Shown here in pieces: positions 18,133 to 28,246 of a stretch of DNA of 64,000 nucleotides. The stretch is from Sphingomonas profundi (GTDB lineage Bacteria > Pseudomonadota > Alphaproteobacteria > Sphingomonadales > Sphingomonadaceae). The translations under genes were made by a program, and so were the position numbers. How positions within the stretch are numbered: the stretch's first letter is position 1; each line of letters starts with the position of its first letter. The stretch covers positions 1,984,001-2,048,000 of the forward strand of contig NZ_CP046535.1 in assembly GCF_009739515.1 (NCBI RefSeq). Reading direction: 5' to 3'. The notes under the pieces were generated by a model. The model did not search any database. It was not told where the DNA came from and saw only the letters and a program-made list of their open reading frames with translations.

Positions 18133-19287
18133 CTATTCCGCCGCGAGCAGCGCCTGCGCCTGCCGACCCAGCAGCGGCAACACTTCCTCGCCGACCCGAT
18201 AGGCTTCCTCCAGATGCGGCGTGCCGGCCAGGATGAAGGCATCGGTGCCGCGCGATATCAGCTCGTCCAGCCGGGCCGCGCACTGCTCGTAGCTGCCCAC
18301 GATGCCGAGCGCAGGGCCGCCGCGCAGCAGGTTGAAGCCACCCCACAGGTTCGGCGCGACGATCAGTTCGTCATAGCGCTTCGCCTCGGTCGGCCTGAGC
18401 GCCGCCTGGCGGGAGGCGCCAACCGAGTCCGTCGGCTGGCCACGCCACCGCGCCCGCGTCTCGTCGCTGACATTCCCGAAGCCGATGCGGATGTCGCGCC
18501 AGGCCTCTTCCTCCGTCGGCCGGGCGACCAGATCGACGCGCACCGCGCACTTCTGCTCGCCGCCAAGCGCGGCCGTTCGCTCCTTCACGCGAGCGAACTT
18601 GTCTCCCAGCTGATCGAACGGCTCCAGCCATGACAGATAATAGTCGGCATGCTTCGCGGCGGACTGCAACGCCGCGTCGGACGAGCCGGAGAACCAGATC
18701 TCGGGAATGTCCTCGGCAGCCAGCAGCGGCGCAAGGCCGCCGCCCTCGACCTGGTAGAAGCGGCCCTGATAGGAGAAGTCCCGTTCCTTCCAGACGCCCT
18801 TGAACACGTCGAGGAACTCGGTCGTGCGGCCGTAGCGGTCGTCATGGCCGAAGCTGTCGCCCCACCAGAGCTGGGCCGGGCCGCCGCCGCCGGTGATGAT
18901 GTTGAAGACGGTCCGCCCGCCGGTCGCGCGCTGGAGGCTGGCGGACATGCGCGCGGCCTGCACCGGGTTCAGAAAACCGGGCTGGAAGGCGATCATGAAG
19001 CGGAAGCTTCTGGTCTCGCGCGCCAGCAGCGGCGAGATCACCCAGGGGTCGTCCGTGTTCGGGAAGGAGGGGATGAGGCCGCCGATGAAGCCCGACGCCT
19101 CGGCCGCGCGCGCGATCTCGCCGAGATGGTCGATGTAGCGGAAGCCGTCGTCCGCGCCGTCGCGGTCGAGGCCGGGCGCGATGTTGCCGGCGGCGAGCGG
19201 CGACCAGTCGCCACGGTCATAGACGCCGTGGCGGATCGTGCCGTGGCAGCCGTGCGTCGGCAGGCGCCAGTAGAAGTCGATCGACAT
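18133..19287 (-). CDS. LLM-class FMNH2-dependent monooxygenase, alkanesulfonate monooxygenase (SsuD)-like
   Basis: A 384-residue luciferase-fold TIM-barrel protein, about the same length as SsuD (381 aa). The opening IDFYWRLPTHG, the FMIAFQPGFLNPVQAARMSASLQRATGGR stretch (about residues 95-125) and the C-terminal AGTPHLEEAYRVGEEVLPLL match this subfamily. SsuD releases sulfite from alkanesulfonates using reduced flavin from a partner reductase. It is the last gene of an operon with a sulfonate-type ABC importer and a nitroreductase-family flavoprotein that could supply FMNH2. The exact sulfonate is unknown. Confidence 0.9.
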   Translation of the reverse strand: MSIDFYWRLPTHGCHGTIRHGVYDRGDWSPLAAGNIAPGLDRDGADDGFRYIDHLGEIARAAEASGFIGGLIPSFPNTDDPWVISPLLARETRSFRFMIAFQPGFLNPVQAARMSASLQRATGGRTVFNIITGGGGPAQLWWGDSFGHDDRYGRTTEFLDVFKGVWKERDFSYQGRFYQVEGGGLAPLLAAEDIPEIWFSGSSDAALQSAAKHADYYLSWLEPFDQLGDKFARVKERTAALGGEQKCAVRVDLVARPTEEEAWRDIRIGFGNVSDETRARWRGQPTDSVGASRQAALRPTEAKRYDELIVAPNLWGGFNLLRGGPALGIVGSYEQCAARLDELISRGTDAFILAGTPHLEEAYRVGEEVLPLLGRQAQALLAAE

Positions 19288-19299
19288 GCCTTTGCTCCT

Positions 19300-20256
19300 T
19301 CAGGCGGCGATGCGCGCGTCGCCGATGCGCGCGCGCAGACGGGGCAGCACATGCTGGCCGACGCGATAGGCTTCCTCCAGCGAGGGTACGCCGCCCAACA
19401 CGACAGGATCGATGCCGAGTGCGATCCGCTCCGCAAGCTGCTCCGCGACGCCGTCATAGTCGCCGGTCAGCCCGTCCTCGCCGACGCGGCGTGCATCCCG
19501 CTCCGCCTCCTAGGCCGTCTCGCGCGCGATCACCTGCTGGGCGATACCCGGCGCGACATGGCGCCCGTGCGCGTGCGCCCTCTCGCCAAGCGCGGCCACC
19601 GATGTGGACAGCGAGCCGAGCGGCGTGTCCCGGAATATATGGACGTCGGCCGATCGCGCGGACAGATCGAGCGCTGCCTTCGATGCGCCCTCGAAGAACA
19701 CCGCCGGGAACGGCACGCGGTTGAGCGGCGCGTCGAAACCGCCGCCCTGCACCTCGAAATGGCTGCCGGCGAAGGAGAAGGGTCGCCCGCCATGCACCCC
19801 GCGCGCGACGGTCAGGAACTCGACGATCCGGTCGGCAAGCGCGTTCTCCGGCGCATGATCGGCGGCGCGGGCGCGGGTTGCCGCATCCGCATCGGGTGCG
19901 ATGGCCCAGGCAAGCCGGTTCCGCGTTGCGCGCTGGAAGCTCACCGCCTGCTTTGCGGCATAGACGGCCGAGCCGACCGAGGCCGGAAATTGCGGGATCA
20001 GCAGCAGGCGCGGCGCCTCGCGCGCGATCGCTGCGGCGACGATCTGGCTGTCATCCGCGTCGGCGCGATGCGGCAGGAACAGGCCGTCGAAGCCGGCCTG
20101 CGCGGCGGCACGCGCGACTTGCGCGTAATAATCGAAGCGGTTCTGCGATGCGGTGCGCACATCCCGCGCGAGATGGCCTAGCCGGCCGCGCAGCGAGGGC
20201 TCGCCCCGCGCGGGCTCGGCCGCCACATCGAGTTGCCAGTAGATCCGAACGGTCAT
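19300..20256 (-). pseudogene. LLM-class monooxygenase paralogue interrupted by an in-frame TAG
   Basis: The gene reads as an SsuD-like luciferase-family protein from the ATG at 20256 (MTVRIYWQLDVAAE) for 248 residues, meets a TAG at 19512-19510, and continues in the same frame for another 69 codons to a TGA at 19302-19300. The downstream part is clearly the proper C-terminus: VLGGVPSLEEAYRVGQHVL matches the end of the neighbouring paralogue. This is a nonsense mutation, amber readthrough or a sequencing error. At about 318 residues the whole protein is shorter than the neighbour. The start overlaps the nitroreductase stop (ATGA). Confidence 0.88.
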
Positions 20257-20861
20257 GCGGCGCTCCTCTCGGCCGGGAAGGCGGGCGTGCCGAGGCGGCC
20301 GGCGAACACCGTCTGATCGAGCGGACGGCGATCGCTGGGCGCCTCGAGCGCGTGGAAATCGGGGTGAAGGCCATCGAGCCCGCCCGCGCGGCCGAGCGCC
20401 ACCATCGTCTCGACGGCGAACGCCTCCGGGATCGCCAGCCGCTGGCGCGCGGCGATGCGATCGAAGCCGCCGATGCCGTGCGTGTGCCAGCCGAGCAGCA
20501 GCGCCTGATGCGCCAGATTCGCCCAGGCGGCGCCGGCATCGAAGCTGCGCGAGACGTTCTCGACGATCTCGCCGCGCCGCTCCACCTGCCGTTCCGCCAC
20601 GATCAGGATCAGAGCCGAGGCCGCCGAGGCCCAGAGCGCGTTGCGCGGCTGGAGCAGGCTGGTGAAATCCGCCCAGGCCGGATCGTCGCGGCGCGACAGC
20701 AGGAAGCGCCAGGGCTGCGCGTTCGATGCGGATGGCGCCCAGCGCGCCGCCTCGAAGATGCTGAGCAGCACGGCATCGGGCACCGGCTCGCCGGAAAAGC
20801 TGCGCGGCGACCAGCGGTCGACGAACAGCGGATCGACCGGGTAAGCGGCGACGCGCGGCAT
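20253..20861 (-). CDS. Nitroreductase-family FMN oxidoreductase
   Basis: A 202-residue flavoprotein. RWSPRSFSGEPVPDAVL is the FMN phosphate-binding segment, and AARWAPSASNAQPWRFL is the family hallmark. AGGAW-type residues (DAGAAWANLAHQALLLGWHTHG) and a C-terminal helix follow. In this operon, between a sulfonate ABC importer and luciferase-type monooxygenases, it may provide reduced flavin, a job done by SsuE in known systems; this is inference. The ATG at 20861 follows the ATPase stop by two bases, and its own stop overlaps the next gene. Confidence 0.9.
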   Translation of the reverse strand: MPRVAAYPVDPLFVDRWSPRSFSGEPVPDAVLLSIFEAARWAPSASNAQPWRFLLSRRDDPAWADFTSLLQPRNALWASAASALILIVAERQVERRGEIVENVSRSFDAGAAWANLAHQALLLGWHTHGIGGFDRIAARQRLAIPEAFAVETMVALGRAGGLDGLHPDFHALEAPSDRRPLDQTVFAGRLGTPAFPAERSAA

Positions 20862-20863
20862 TG

Positions 20864-21715
20864 TCAGCCCTCCCGGCCCGGAAAGCGGACCAGATTGGCT
20901 TCGGTCGGGGCCGTGGTGAGGTCGGCGAGGATCTCGTCCTTCAGGCGATGGAGCAGCGGCGCGGCGCGATCGCGCGGATGCGGCAGATCCACGTCGACGA
21001 TGCGGCGGATGCGACCCGGGTTCGGCGACATCACGATCACGCGGTCGCCCAGATACAGCGCCTCTTCCACATCGTGCGTCACCATGATCATCGTCGATCG
21101 CTGCGTCATCCAGATGCGCTGAAGCTCGTTCTGCACACGCACGCGGGTGAGCGCGTCCAGCGCGCCGAGCGGCTCGTCGAGCAGCAGCAGCTTCGGCTCG
21201 GTGACGAGCGCGCGGGCGATCGCGGCGCGCTGCGCCATGCCGCCCGAAAGCTGGTGCGGATAGGCCTTCTCGAACCCGGTAAGGTTCACCAGCGCGATAT
21301 GATCGGCGACGATCTGCCCGCGACGACCCTTGGGCACCCCGGTGTTGAGCAGGGCGAGCCCGACATTCTCCTCCAGCGTCATCCACGGGAAAAGGCGGTG
21401 ATCCTGGAAGACGATGCCGCGATCGAGGCTCGTCGTGACGACACGCTCGCCATCCAGCCGGATCTCGCCGGCATAATCGTCCTCAAGCCCGACGATCAGG
21501 CGCAGCAGCGTCGATTTGCCGCACCCGGACGCGCCCACGATGCTGACGAACTCGCCGGGGCGCACGGCGAGGTCGATACCGTCGAGGATCACCCGCCGCT
21601 CGCCGCCGATGGCGAAGCTCTTGCGCAGGCCGCTGATCGTGAGCGCGCCACGCCCCGGATGCGCGGCGGCGGCTGCGGGCGTCGGGGTCGGGGTCGGGCG
21701 GAAGTGGGCGCTCAT
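20864..21715 (-). CDS. ABC importer ATPase (SsuB/TauB type)
   Basis: A 283-residue cytoplasmic ATPase powering the two permeases encoded just upstream. Walker A is GASGCGKST (about 61-69), the Q-loop is [14 protein letters not shown], the signature LSGGM is near 156-160, Walker B LLLLDEP is near 176-182, and the switch His is in [19 protein letters not shown] is the form usual for nitrate/sulfonate/taurine importers. The first 24 residues are a Pro/Ala-rich extension. The gene is tightly packed in the sulfur operon. Confidence 0.95.
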   Translation of the reverse strand: MSAHFRPTPTPTPAAAAAHPGRGALTISGLRKSFAIGGERRVILDGIDLAVRPGEFVSIVGASGCGKSTLLRLIVGLEDDYAGEIRLDGERVVTTSLDRGIVFQDHRLFPWMTLEENVGLALLNTGVPKGRRGQIVADHIALVNLTGFEKAYPHQLSGGMAQRAAIARALVTEPKLLLLDEPLGALDALTRVRVQNELQRIWMTQRSTMIMVTHDVEEALYLGDRVIVMSPNPGRIRRIVDVDLPHPRDRAAPLLHRLKDEILADLTTAPTEANLVRFPGREG

Positions 21716-21728
21716 GCGATACTCCGGA

Positions 21729-22508
21729 TCAAAGGGGCGCGGCCTGCCAGCGCAGCAGATGCCGGCGCAGGGCGAGGAACAGCTGGTTGACGGCGAGACC
21801 GATCATGGCCGTGACGAGGATGGTCACGAGGATCACGTCCATCCGCTGCTGCATCTGCGCGTTCTGCAAGGTGACGCCGAGACCGCCACCGGTGCCGAGC
21901 AGGATCTCGGTGCCGATCTCCGCGATCCAGGTGAAGGCCAGCGCCTGGGTGAGCCCGGTCAGGATCATCGGCATCGCGGCCGGCAGAAGGATGCGGCGGA
22001 ACCGCTGCATCGGCGTGAAGCCGTAGATGCGGCCGACATCGAGGAAGCGCCGCTCCACGTTCGCCACACCGGCATGCGTGTTCAGCATCGCCGGGAAGAA
22101 GGCGGAGAGACAGACGACGATCGCCTGCGATCCCTCGGCCGCGCCGAACCAGAGGCCGAGCAGCGGCAGCCAGCCCATCAGCGGCACCTGGCGCACCGCG
22201 TGCAGGAACGGCCCGACGATCCGATCGAGCGGCCGCGAGAGACCGGTCAGCACGCCGACCGCGATGCCGACGCCGCCGCCGACGACGAGGCCGAAGAGGC
22301 TTCGCGTGAGTGTGGCGGCGATGTCGAACAGCAGCGCGCCGCTGGCCGCCATTCCGACGAACGCGGTGCCTACCGAGCCGAGCGGCGCAAAGGCGAGCGA
22401 GCGCGAGTCCCCCGCCGTCGCCTGATATTGCCACCACGCCAGCAGCAGCACCGGCGCCACGAGCCCGATCGCGAGACGGGCCGGCCGGCGCGAGAGGATC
22501 GCGCTCAT
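21729..22508 (-). CDS. ABC importer permease (SsuC/TauC type), second subunit
   Basis: A 259-residue inner-membrane protein with about six hydrophobic segments (for example [15 protein letters not shown] and [18 protein letters not shown]). The coupling-helix region with the EAA-like motif ([24 protein letters not shown]) is present. It would form the channel for sulfonate-type compounds with the preceding permease. The ATG at 22508 overlaps the upstream permease stop (ATGA), which decides the start; an open frame four codons longer is less likely. Confidence 0.93.
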   Translation of the reverse strand: MSAILSRRPARLAIGLVAPVLLLAWWQYQATAGDSRSLAFAPLGSVGTAFVGMAASGALLFDIAATLTRSLFGLVVGGGVGIAVGVLTGLSRPLDRIVGPFLHAVRQVPLMGWLPLLGLWFGAAEGSQAIVVCLSAFFPAMLNTHAGVANVERRFLDVGRIYGFTPMQRFRRILLPAAMPMILTGLTQALAFTWIAEIGTEILLGTGGGLGVTLQNAQMQQRMDVILVTILVTAMIGLAVNQLFLALRRHLLRWQAAPL

Positions 22509-23305
22509 GCCGCCTTCCACCGGCTCGCGCGGCGCTCGACGGCACGGGCGCCGGCATCCAGCAGGAAGCCGATGATGCCGCTAACCACCACGCCGGCGAG
22601 CACCGTGTCGATGCGGAAGAGCTGGCGCCCCATCTCCATCATCTGCCCCACGCCGCTGTCGGCCGCGAGCAGCTCCGCCGCGATCAGCACGAGCCAAGCC
22701 CGCGTCAGCGCCACGCGCAGCCCGGTCAGCACCGGCGGCACCGTCGCGGGGATCAGGATGCGGCCCACCAGTTGCAGCAGCGTGAGGCGATAGACGCGGG
22801 ACACCTCGATCCACGCGCGCGGTATGCCGCGAATGGCGTCGAACGTCGCCAGCGCCACCGGGAAGAAGGCGGCGACCGCCACGATCGTCACCTTGAACGC
22901 CTCCTCGATGCCCAGGAACATCACCAGCATCGGCACGAACGCGATCACCGGCACCTGCCACAGCCCGAGGAACAGCGGCGACAGCGCCGCCTCCGTCCAG
23001 CGGGAGAGCGCGAGGGCGACGCCGAAGGCCAGGCCCAGCAGACCGCCGATCGCGAAGCCCAGACCGAGCCTGCCCAGGCTCTCGCCCACATGACGCTGCA
23101 ACTCGCCGGTCTGCGCCAGGGCGGCGAGTTCGCGCAGCACGTCGCTCGGCGGCACCAGGATCTGCGGTGGGAACAGCCCGCTGGTGCAGGCGATCTGCCA
23201 TAGGGCCAGAAGGACGAGCGGCACGATCAGCGCCTCGAACGCGCGATGGTCGCGGCCGCGTCGTGCGGCGGGCGGCGCTGCGCCGGCGATGGCGACGCTC
23301 GCCAT
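22505..23305 (-). CDS. ABC importer permease (SsuC/TauC type), first subunit
   Basis: A 266-residue inner-membrane subunit. Hydrophobic spans include ALIVPLVLLALWQIA and LGLGFAIGGLLGLAFGVAL; the EAA-like loop is SRVYRLTLLQLVGRILIPATVP. Two different permease genes suggest a heterodimeric channel, where SsuC is often a homodimer. The ATG at 23305 shares a base with the TGA of the substrate-binding protein gene, so translation is coupled. An open frame reaching back to 23632 is a shadow. Confidence 0.93.
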   Translation of the reverse strand: MASVAIAGAAPPAARRGRDHRAFEALIVPLVLLALWQIACTSGLFPPQILVPPSDVLRELAALAQTGELQRHVGESLGRLGLGFAIGGLLGLAFGVALALSRWTEAALSPLFLGLWQVPVIAFVPMLVMFLGIEEAFKVTIVAVAAFFPVALATFDAIRGIPRAWIEVSRVYRLTLLQLVGRILIPATVPPVLTGLRVALTRAWLVLIAAELLAADSGVGQMMEMGRQLFRIDTVLAGVVVSGIIGFLLDAGARAVERRASRWKAA

Positions 23306-24447
23306 CAGTTGCTCACCGCCGGCGCGACGGCCGCCGACGCCACGTGGGCCTGCCAATATCCTTCGAGCTTCAGGTTCCTGAGCGCCTGCTTCACGAAGCG
23401 GTCGTCGAGCAGGGCCGTGGCATCCACCTTGCTGCGGACAAGCCCGCGCGCGAAGGTATAGTCCGCCACGGAACGGTAATGCTGCACCACCGCCGGATCG
23501 AACAATGGCGAGAACCGATCCCGCCAGGCGACGCCGTCCTCCGCATAATCCTTGCGGATGATCGCCTCGGGCAGGGAACCGTGCGACGCGTCGCTGACCA
23601 CCCGCGCCTCGTTCTCGGGCCGGGACGACCACGCGGCCGCACGCACATAGGCATCGACGACGAGCTGGGTGAGCGCCGGATTGGCCTCGACGAACGCCGC
23701 CCGGGCGAACAGCTCGGCGCGCATCTTCCAGTCGGCCGGCGCTTCCTTGGTGGACCAGATGACGCGGCCCGCACCCCGGCTGGTGAGGAGCAGTCCGTCC
23801 GACAGGAGGAAGGCCGCATCGACATTGCCCGACGCGATCGCGGCCGGCGTCGCCGAGGGATTGATGTTCACGATCTTGAAGTCGCTCAGTTTAAGGCCGT
23901 TGGCGTCGAGCAGCTTGGAAAAGGGCAGTTCCCATGGGCGGCCGCGGTGCAGCGCTATGCGCTTGCCTTTCAAATCCCTGATGCTCGTCGCCGCCAGCCC
24001 GTTGCGTACGACGAGGTAGCTGTTCAGGCCGTGACCGTATGGCGCCACCAGCTTCAGCGGCACGCCGCCCGCCACGGCGATCACCGCGGGAAAGTCGCCA
24101 TAGGCGGCGAAGTCGATGCGCTTGCCCGAAAAGCCCTCGTTGATAAGCGGACCGCCGACGGCGGTGGGCACGGGCGTGAAGGTGAGGGCCACGCCGCGCT
24201 TCTGGAGCTCGCTTTTCAGCCAGCCCTCGCGGATGACAACGCCGGTCAGCGCATTGAACACCTGCCCGCCTTCGTACGGATAGGCGATGCCGGCGATGTT
24301 CACCACCTTCGCGCCGCCGTCGCCGCTCGCCGGCCCGGGCCTGCGAATCTGGAAGAAGAGCAATGCCGCGATCAGCAGGATCGCGATGCCGCCGATAACC
24401 CAGCCGCGTATGCCGGCTCCGCCCGTGTCTGTTCCGCTACTCGCCAC
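23305..24447 (-). CDS. Substrate-binding protein of sulfonate-type ABC importer (SsuA/NMT1-like), membrane-anchored
   Basis: A protein of about 380 residues. One N-terminal membrane span (GWVIGGIAILLIAALLFFQI) is not followed by an obvious cleavage site or lipobox, so it may stay anchored in the inner membrane with its binding domain in the periplasm. VNIAGIAYPYEGGQ starts the two-lobed domain; GKRIDFAAYGDFPAVIA and GNVDAAFLLSDG are typical of sulfonate/taurine binding proteins. The GTG at 24447 is chosen because a sigma-54 promoter lies about 37 bases upstream and a longer frame would include that promoter. It is the first gene of the seven-gene operon. Confidence 0.88.
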   Translation of the reverse strand: MASSGTDTGGAGIRGWVIGGIAILLIAALLFFQIRRPGPASGDGGAKVVNIAGIAYPYEGGQVFNALTGVVIREGWLKSELQKRGVALTFTPVPTAVGGPLINEGFSGKRIDFAAYGDFPAVIAVAGGVPLKLVAPYGHGLNSYLVVRNGLAATSIRDLKGKRIALHRGRPWELPFSKLLDANGLKLSDFKIVNINPSATPAAIASGNVDAAFLLSDGLLLTSRGAGRVIWSTKEAPADWKMRAELFARAAFVEANPALTQLVVDAYVRAAAWSSRPENEARVVSDASHGSLPEAIIRKDYAEDGVAWRDRFSPLFDPAVVQHYRSVADYTFARGLVRSKVDATALLDDRFVKQALRNLKLEGYWQAHVASAAVAPAVSN

Positions 24448-24482
24448 GTACCTGATGCTCCGCCGTCGTCGGTACGTGCCGG

Positions 24483-24498
24483 TGCATGCCTCGTGCCA
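24483..24498 (-). promoter_or_regulatory. Sigma-54 (-24/-12) promoter of the importer-monooxygenase operon
   Basis: On the minus strand the sequence is TGGCACGAGGCATGCA, matching TGGCAC-N5-TTGCA with one mismatch and the correct ten-base gap between GG and GC. The predicted start is near 24472, about 25 bases before the GTG at 24447. It is divergent from the site at 24630-24645; the 130 bases between could hold shared activator sites. Confidence 0.7.
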
Positions 24499-24629
24499 AA
24501 CCGCTTTGCCCGCCAATCCGGCCATTCGGTGGATGGTCGCTGAGCAATTCCGGACAGGGATCCCCGATGAAGTGCGCAAATTTCAGCGGCGAGGTCTGCA
24601 CCGGCGGCCTTTCGTCCTAGGGAAGCGGG

Positions 24630-24645
24630 TGGCACAAGGATTGCT
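24630..24645 (+). promoter_or_regulatory. Sigma-54 (-24/-12) promoter of the DszB-like/activator operon
   Basis: TGGCACAAGGATTGCT matches the TGGCAC-N5-TTGC consensus exactly, with GG and GC ten bases apart. The predicted transcription start is near 24656, about 50 bases before the ATG at 24707. The operon it drives includes the sigma-54 activator itself, so autoregulation is possible. Confidence 0.8.
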
Positions 24646-24706
24646 GATTTCAGCCGATACCGGCCGGCATGTCCGGACCATAAGCGCGCGGGGAGAAGGC
24701 CAGGCG

Positions 24707-25798
24707 ATGAACGGGCGATCTGCGCCGGATCAGATCTGGATCACGCGATGTCCGGTGCCGGCCGCCTCCAGCGTCGCCTGGGCGCTCGGCTGGATGGACG
24801 AGGCGTTCGCGGCCGACGGCATCGATGTGCGCTGGGTCCGCGAAGGCGGGCTCAACCTCGTCGCGCCCGATCCCGAGCGGCAGGAGCGACGGCTGTTCCG
24901 CGAGGGCGGCAACATCCAGGCGCTGGCCGCCCGCGCGCTCGGCGCGCCCACCCGCGTGATCGGACTGACCTGGATCGACGAGCGGCAGGCCATCATGGTG
25001 CGGCCGGACACGCCCGTGTTCGAGCCGCGCGATCTCGCGGGCCTCCGCTTCGCCCTGCCCGGCTTCGCGCGCACGCGCGGCGAGAGCATCTCGCGCGGCA
25101 TGGCGCTTCACGGCATCAAGAGCGCGCTCGGCCTCGGCGGGCTGGCGCTTGGCGACGCCACTTTCGTCGACGTGCCGGCACCACCCGTGGAGCAGCCGAG
25201 CGTCGCCGGCATGCGGCGGCTGTGGGCCGGGCTGGACTGGCTGGCCGATGGCCGCGTGGATGCCGTCTACGTCAAGGGCGCGGCCGCCGCCGAGGCGGCC
25301 GATCGACGGGGCTTGGTGATCGGCATGGATCTCGACGCCTATCCCAGCCGGCTCGCGCGCGTGAACAACGGCACGCCGCGCCCGATCACGGTGCATGAGG
25401 ACATGCTCGAACATCATTTCGATCTCGTCGTGCGCTTCCTCGAACAGACGTTGCGCGCGGCCGACTGGGCGTCGACCAACCTGGCCGCGCTGAAGCCGAT
25501 TCTCGCGCGGGAGACCCTCTCCAGCATCGCCGGCGTGGAGGCCGCCCACCGCAACAACTTCCACCGCTCGCTCCACCCCGATCTGTCGACGGAACGGCGG
25601 GAGATGCTGGCGATCCAGGCGAAGTTCCTGCACCTGCACGGCTTCCTCGAAAAGGCCGTCAGTGTGGAGCGCTGGGTTGAGACGGCCCCGCTGATGGCGG
25701 CGCTCGAACGTCGCCGTCGCTCTCTGGCGTCGCGGGAAAGCCTTTGTGGGCAGGCGCCAGCTTTTTCTACTTGTCCGGTAGAATTGAGCCTGTGGTAA
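24707..25798 (+). CDS. DszB-like protein (sulfinate desulfinase/ABC substrate-binding fold), copy 1, catalytic His replaced
   Basis: A 363-residue protein with no signal peptide, hence cytoplasmic, although its fold is that of periplasmic binding proteins. The N-terminal [10 protein letters not shown] aligns with the active-site NCPVPNA of 2'-hydroxybiphenyl-2-sulfinate desulfinase DszB (Cys27 there, Cys15 here). LFREGGNIQ supplies the Arg and Gly (65, 68) equivalent to DszB Arg70 and Gly73, but the His ten residues before the Arg is Asp55. The C-terminal [20 protein letters not shown] is also DszB-like. It may be a divergent desulfinase or a sensor. GGGGAGAAGG lies before the ATG. The activator gene follows after four bases. 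Confidence 0.8.
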   Translation: MNGRSAPDQIWITRCPVPAASSVAWALGWMDEAFAADGIDVRWVREGGLNLVAPDPERQERRLFREGGNIQALAARALGAPTRVIGLTWIDERQAIMVRPDTPVFEPRDLAGLRFALPGFARTRGESISRGMALHGIKSALGLGGLALGDATFVDVPAPPVEQPSVAGMRRLWAGLDWLADGRVDAVYVKGAAAAEAADRRGLVIGMDLDAYPSRLARVNNGTPRPITVHEDMLEHHFDLVVRFLEQTLRAADWASTNLAALKPILARETLSSIAGVEAAHRNNFHRSLHPDLSTERREMLAIQAKFLHLHGFLEKAVSVERWVETAPLMAALERRRRSLASRESLCGQAPAFSTCPVELSLW

Positions 25799-25802
25799 CG
25801 CT

Positions 25803-26942
<1,140 letters not shown>

Positions 26943-26963
26943 TACTTCGCTTGCGCTGAAAAC

Positions 26964-27002
26964 GCAGCAGCGAGGCTGCTGCATATCGCGCACGACGCGC
27001 GA
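26964..27002. repeat. Two adjacent inverted repeats upstream of the second sulfur operon
   Basis: GCAGCAGC-GAG-GCTGCTGC (26964-26982) is a perfect 8-bp hairpin, and TCGCGC-N5-GCGCGA (26986-27002) follows directly. The first may be a weak terminator for the activator gene (no T run). The second lies about 42 bases upstream of a sigma-54 promoter and might be an activator-binding site. Both roles are inference. Confidence 0.4.
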
Positions 27003-27043
27003 CCCCCCGCCTTTAACGCCTGTATTTCGGCCGACTTCGCGCT

Positions 27044-27059
27044 TGGCATGGTCGTTGCT
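27044..27059 (+). promoter_or_regulatory. Sigma-54 (-24/-12) promoter of the DszB/DszA-like operon
   Basis: TGGCATGGTCGTTGCT matches TGGCAC-N5-TTGC with one change in the -24 box; GG and GC are ten bases apart. Transcription would start near 27070, about 40 bases before the ATG at 27111. It drives the second organosulfur operon (27111-35149). Confidence 0.75.
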
Positions 27060-27110
27060 CTGTACCGCCTCAGGCACCGACTCTGGTCGGCAACGCGGGA
27101 GACAGGCACC

Positions 27111-28235
27111 ATGGCAACCACGCTGGAGCGCGCAGATCCCGGCCGGGTCGAGCCCGCGCTGGACGAACTCTGGTTCACCCGCTGCCCGGTGCCGACCGCC
27201 ACCGGCATCGCCTACAAGCTCGGCTGGCTGACCGATGCCTTCGCTCCGCAGGGCGTGACCGTGCGCACGCTGCAGGAATCCGGGCCGGAACTGGGGCGGC
27301 ACCATTACGATCACTCGCTGCCGTCCCTGATCCGCGAGGGCGGCAACATGCTGGCGATCGCCGCCCGCGCGCAGGGCGCCGACACCAGGCTGGTCGGGCT
27401 CACCTGGATCGAGGAGAGCCAACTCATCCTCACCCGCCCGGACACGGGCATCCGCTCCGCCGCAGACCTCGCAGGGCGCCGCCTCGCGCTACCCGGCTGG
27501 ACCGCGAACCCGATCCCGGCGCATGTGCGGGGCACCAGCATCGCGCGCGGCATGTCGCTCGCCGGCTACAAGGGCGCCCTCGCCTCCGCCGGCCTCACGC
27601 TGGACGACGTGACGCTCGTCGAGACGCCCGACCGGCTGCGCAACATCGGCGGCAGCGGCCGCGATCTCGGCGGGGCGGACCGCGACGGCGCCCGCAGCGG
27701 CGTGGGCCGGCTGTGGCCGGTCGCGGCACTCGTCGGCGGCGAGGTGGACGCCATCTACGTAAAGGGCGCCGCCGCGCTGGACCAGGCCAGCGAGAACGGC
27801 CTCGTCGTCGCGGTGGATCTCGATGCGCTTCCCGATCGCCGCTTTCGCGTCAACAACGGCACGCCGCGCCCGATCACGGTGCACCGCAGCCTGATCGACG
27901 ATCACTTCGATCATCTCGCTTGCTTCCTCGCGGTGACGCTGCGCGCCGCCGACTGGATTGCCGCCGATTCCGACCGCCTGCGCGAAATACTGCGATACGA
28001 GACGGACGGCAGCACGGCGGCCGTCGACCAGGCATACGCCAAGCTCCACGAAGGTCTGCATCCCACGCTGGACGACGAGCGGCTGGCGCTGTTCGCCCGG
28101 CAGAAGAACTTCCTCTTCACCCACGGCTTCCTCGACGCCGATTTCCCGCTGGCCGACTGGATCGACCCGCGCCCGCTGTATGCCGCGCGCAGGCTCGCCG
28201 CCGATCTTACCCTCTCCCCGCCCACCCTCGCTTAA
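27111..28235 (+). CDS. DszB-like sulfinate desulfinase candidate, copy 2, all active-site residues present
   Basis: A 374-residue cytoplasmic protein similar to DszB, which hydrolyses 2'-hydroxybiphenyl-2-sulfinate to 2-hydroxybiphenyl and sulfite. FTRCPVPTATG holds Cys25 (DszB Cys27). RHHYDHSLPSLIREGGN holds His65, Arg75 and Gly78, with exactly the spacing of DszB His60, Arg70 and Gly73. VDAIYVKGAAALDQA and RQKNFLFTHGFLDADFPLADW match the later DszB domains. Databases often label such proteins ABC substrate-binding, but no signal peptide exists. First gene of its operon; GGGAG precedes the ATG at 27111. Confidence 0.85.
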   Translation: MATTLERADPGRVEPALDELWFTRCPVPTATGIAYKLGWLTDAFAPQGVTVRTLQESGPELGRHHYDHSLPSLIREGGNMLAIAARAQGADTRLVGLTWIEESQLILTRPDTGIRSAADLAGRRLALPGWTANPIPAHVRGTSIARGMSLAGYKGALASAGLTLDDVTLVETPDRLRNIGGSGRDLGGADRDGARSGVGRLWPVAALVGGEVDAIYVKGAAALDQASENGLVVAVDLDALPDRRFRVNNGTPRPITVHRSLIDDHFDHLACFLAVTLRAADWIAADSDRLREILRYETDGSTAAVDQAYAKLHEGLHPTLDDERLALFARQKNFLFTHGFLDADFPLADWIDPRPLYAARRLAADLTLSPPTLA

Positions 28236-28246
28236 GGACGCAGCCC

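Noticed and set aside
19480..19512. Restart of translation after the amber codon (AGGAGG followed by ATG)
   Set aside because: The ATG after the AGGAGG-like sequence is in another frame and does not yield the conserved C-terminus.
27111..28235. Plain periplasmic ABC substrate-binding protein
   Set aside because: There is no signal peptide, and the CPVP cysteine together with His, Arg and Gly spacing matches the desulfinase DszB better. The fold is shared, so the possibility is not fully excluded.
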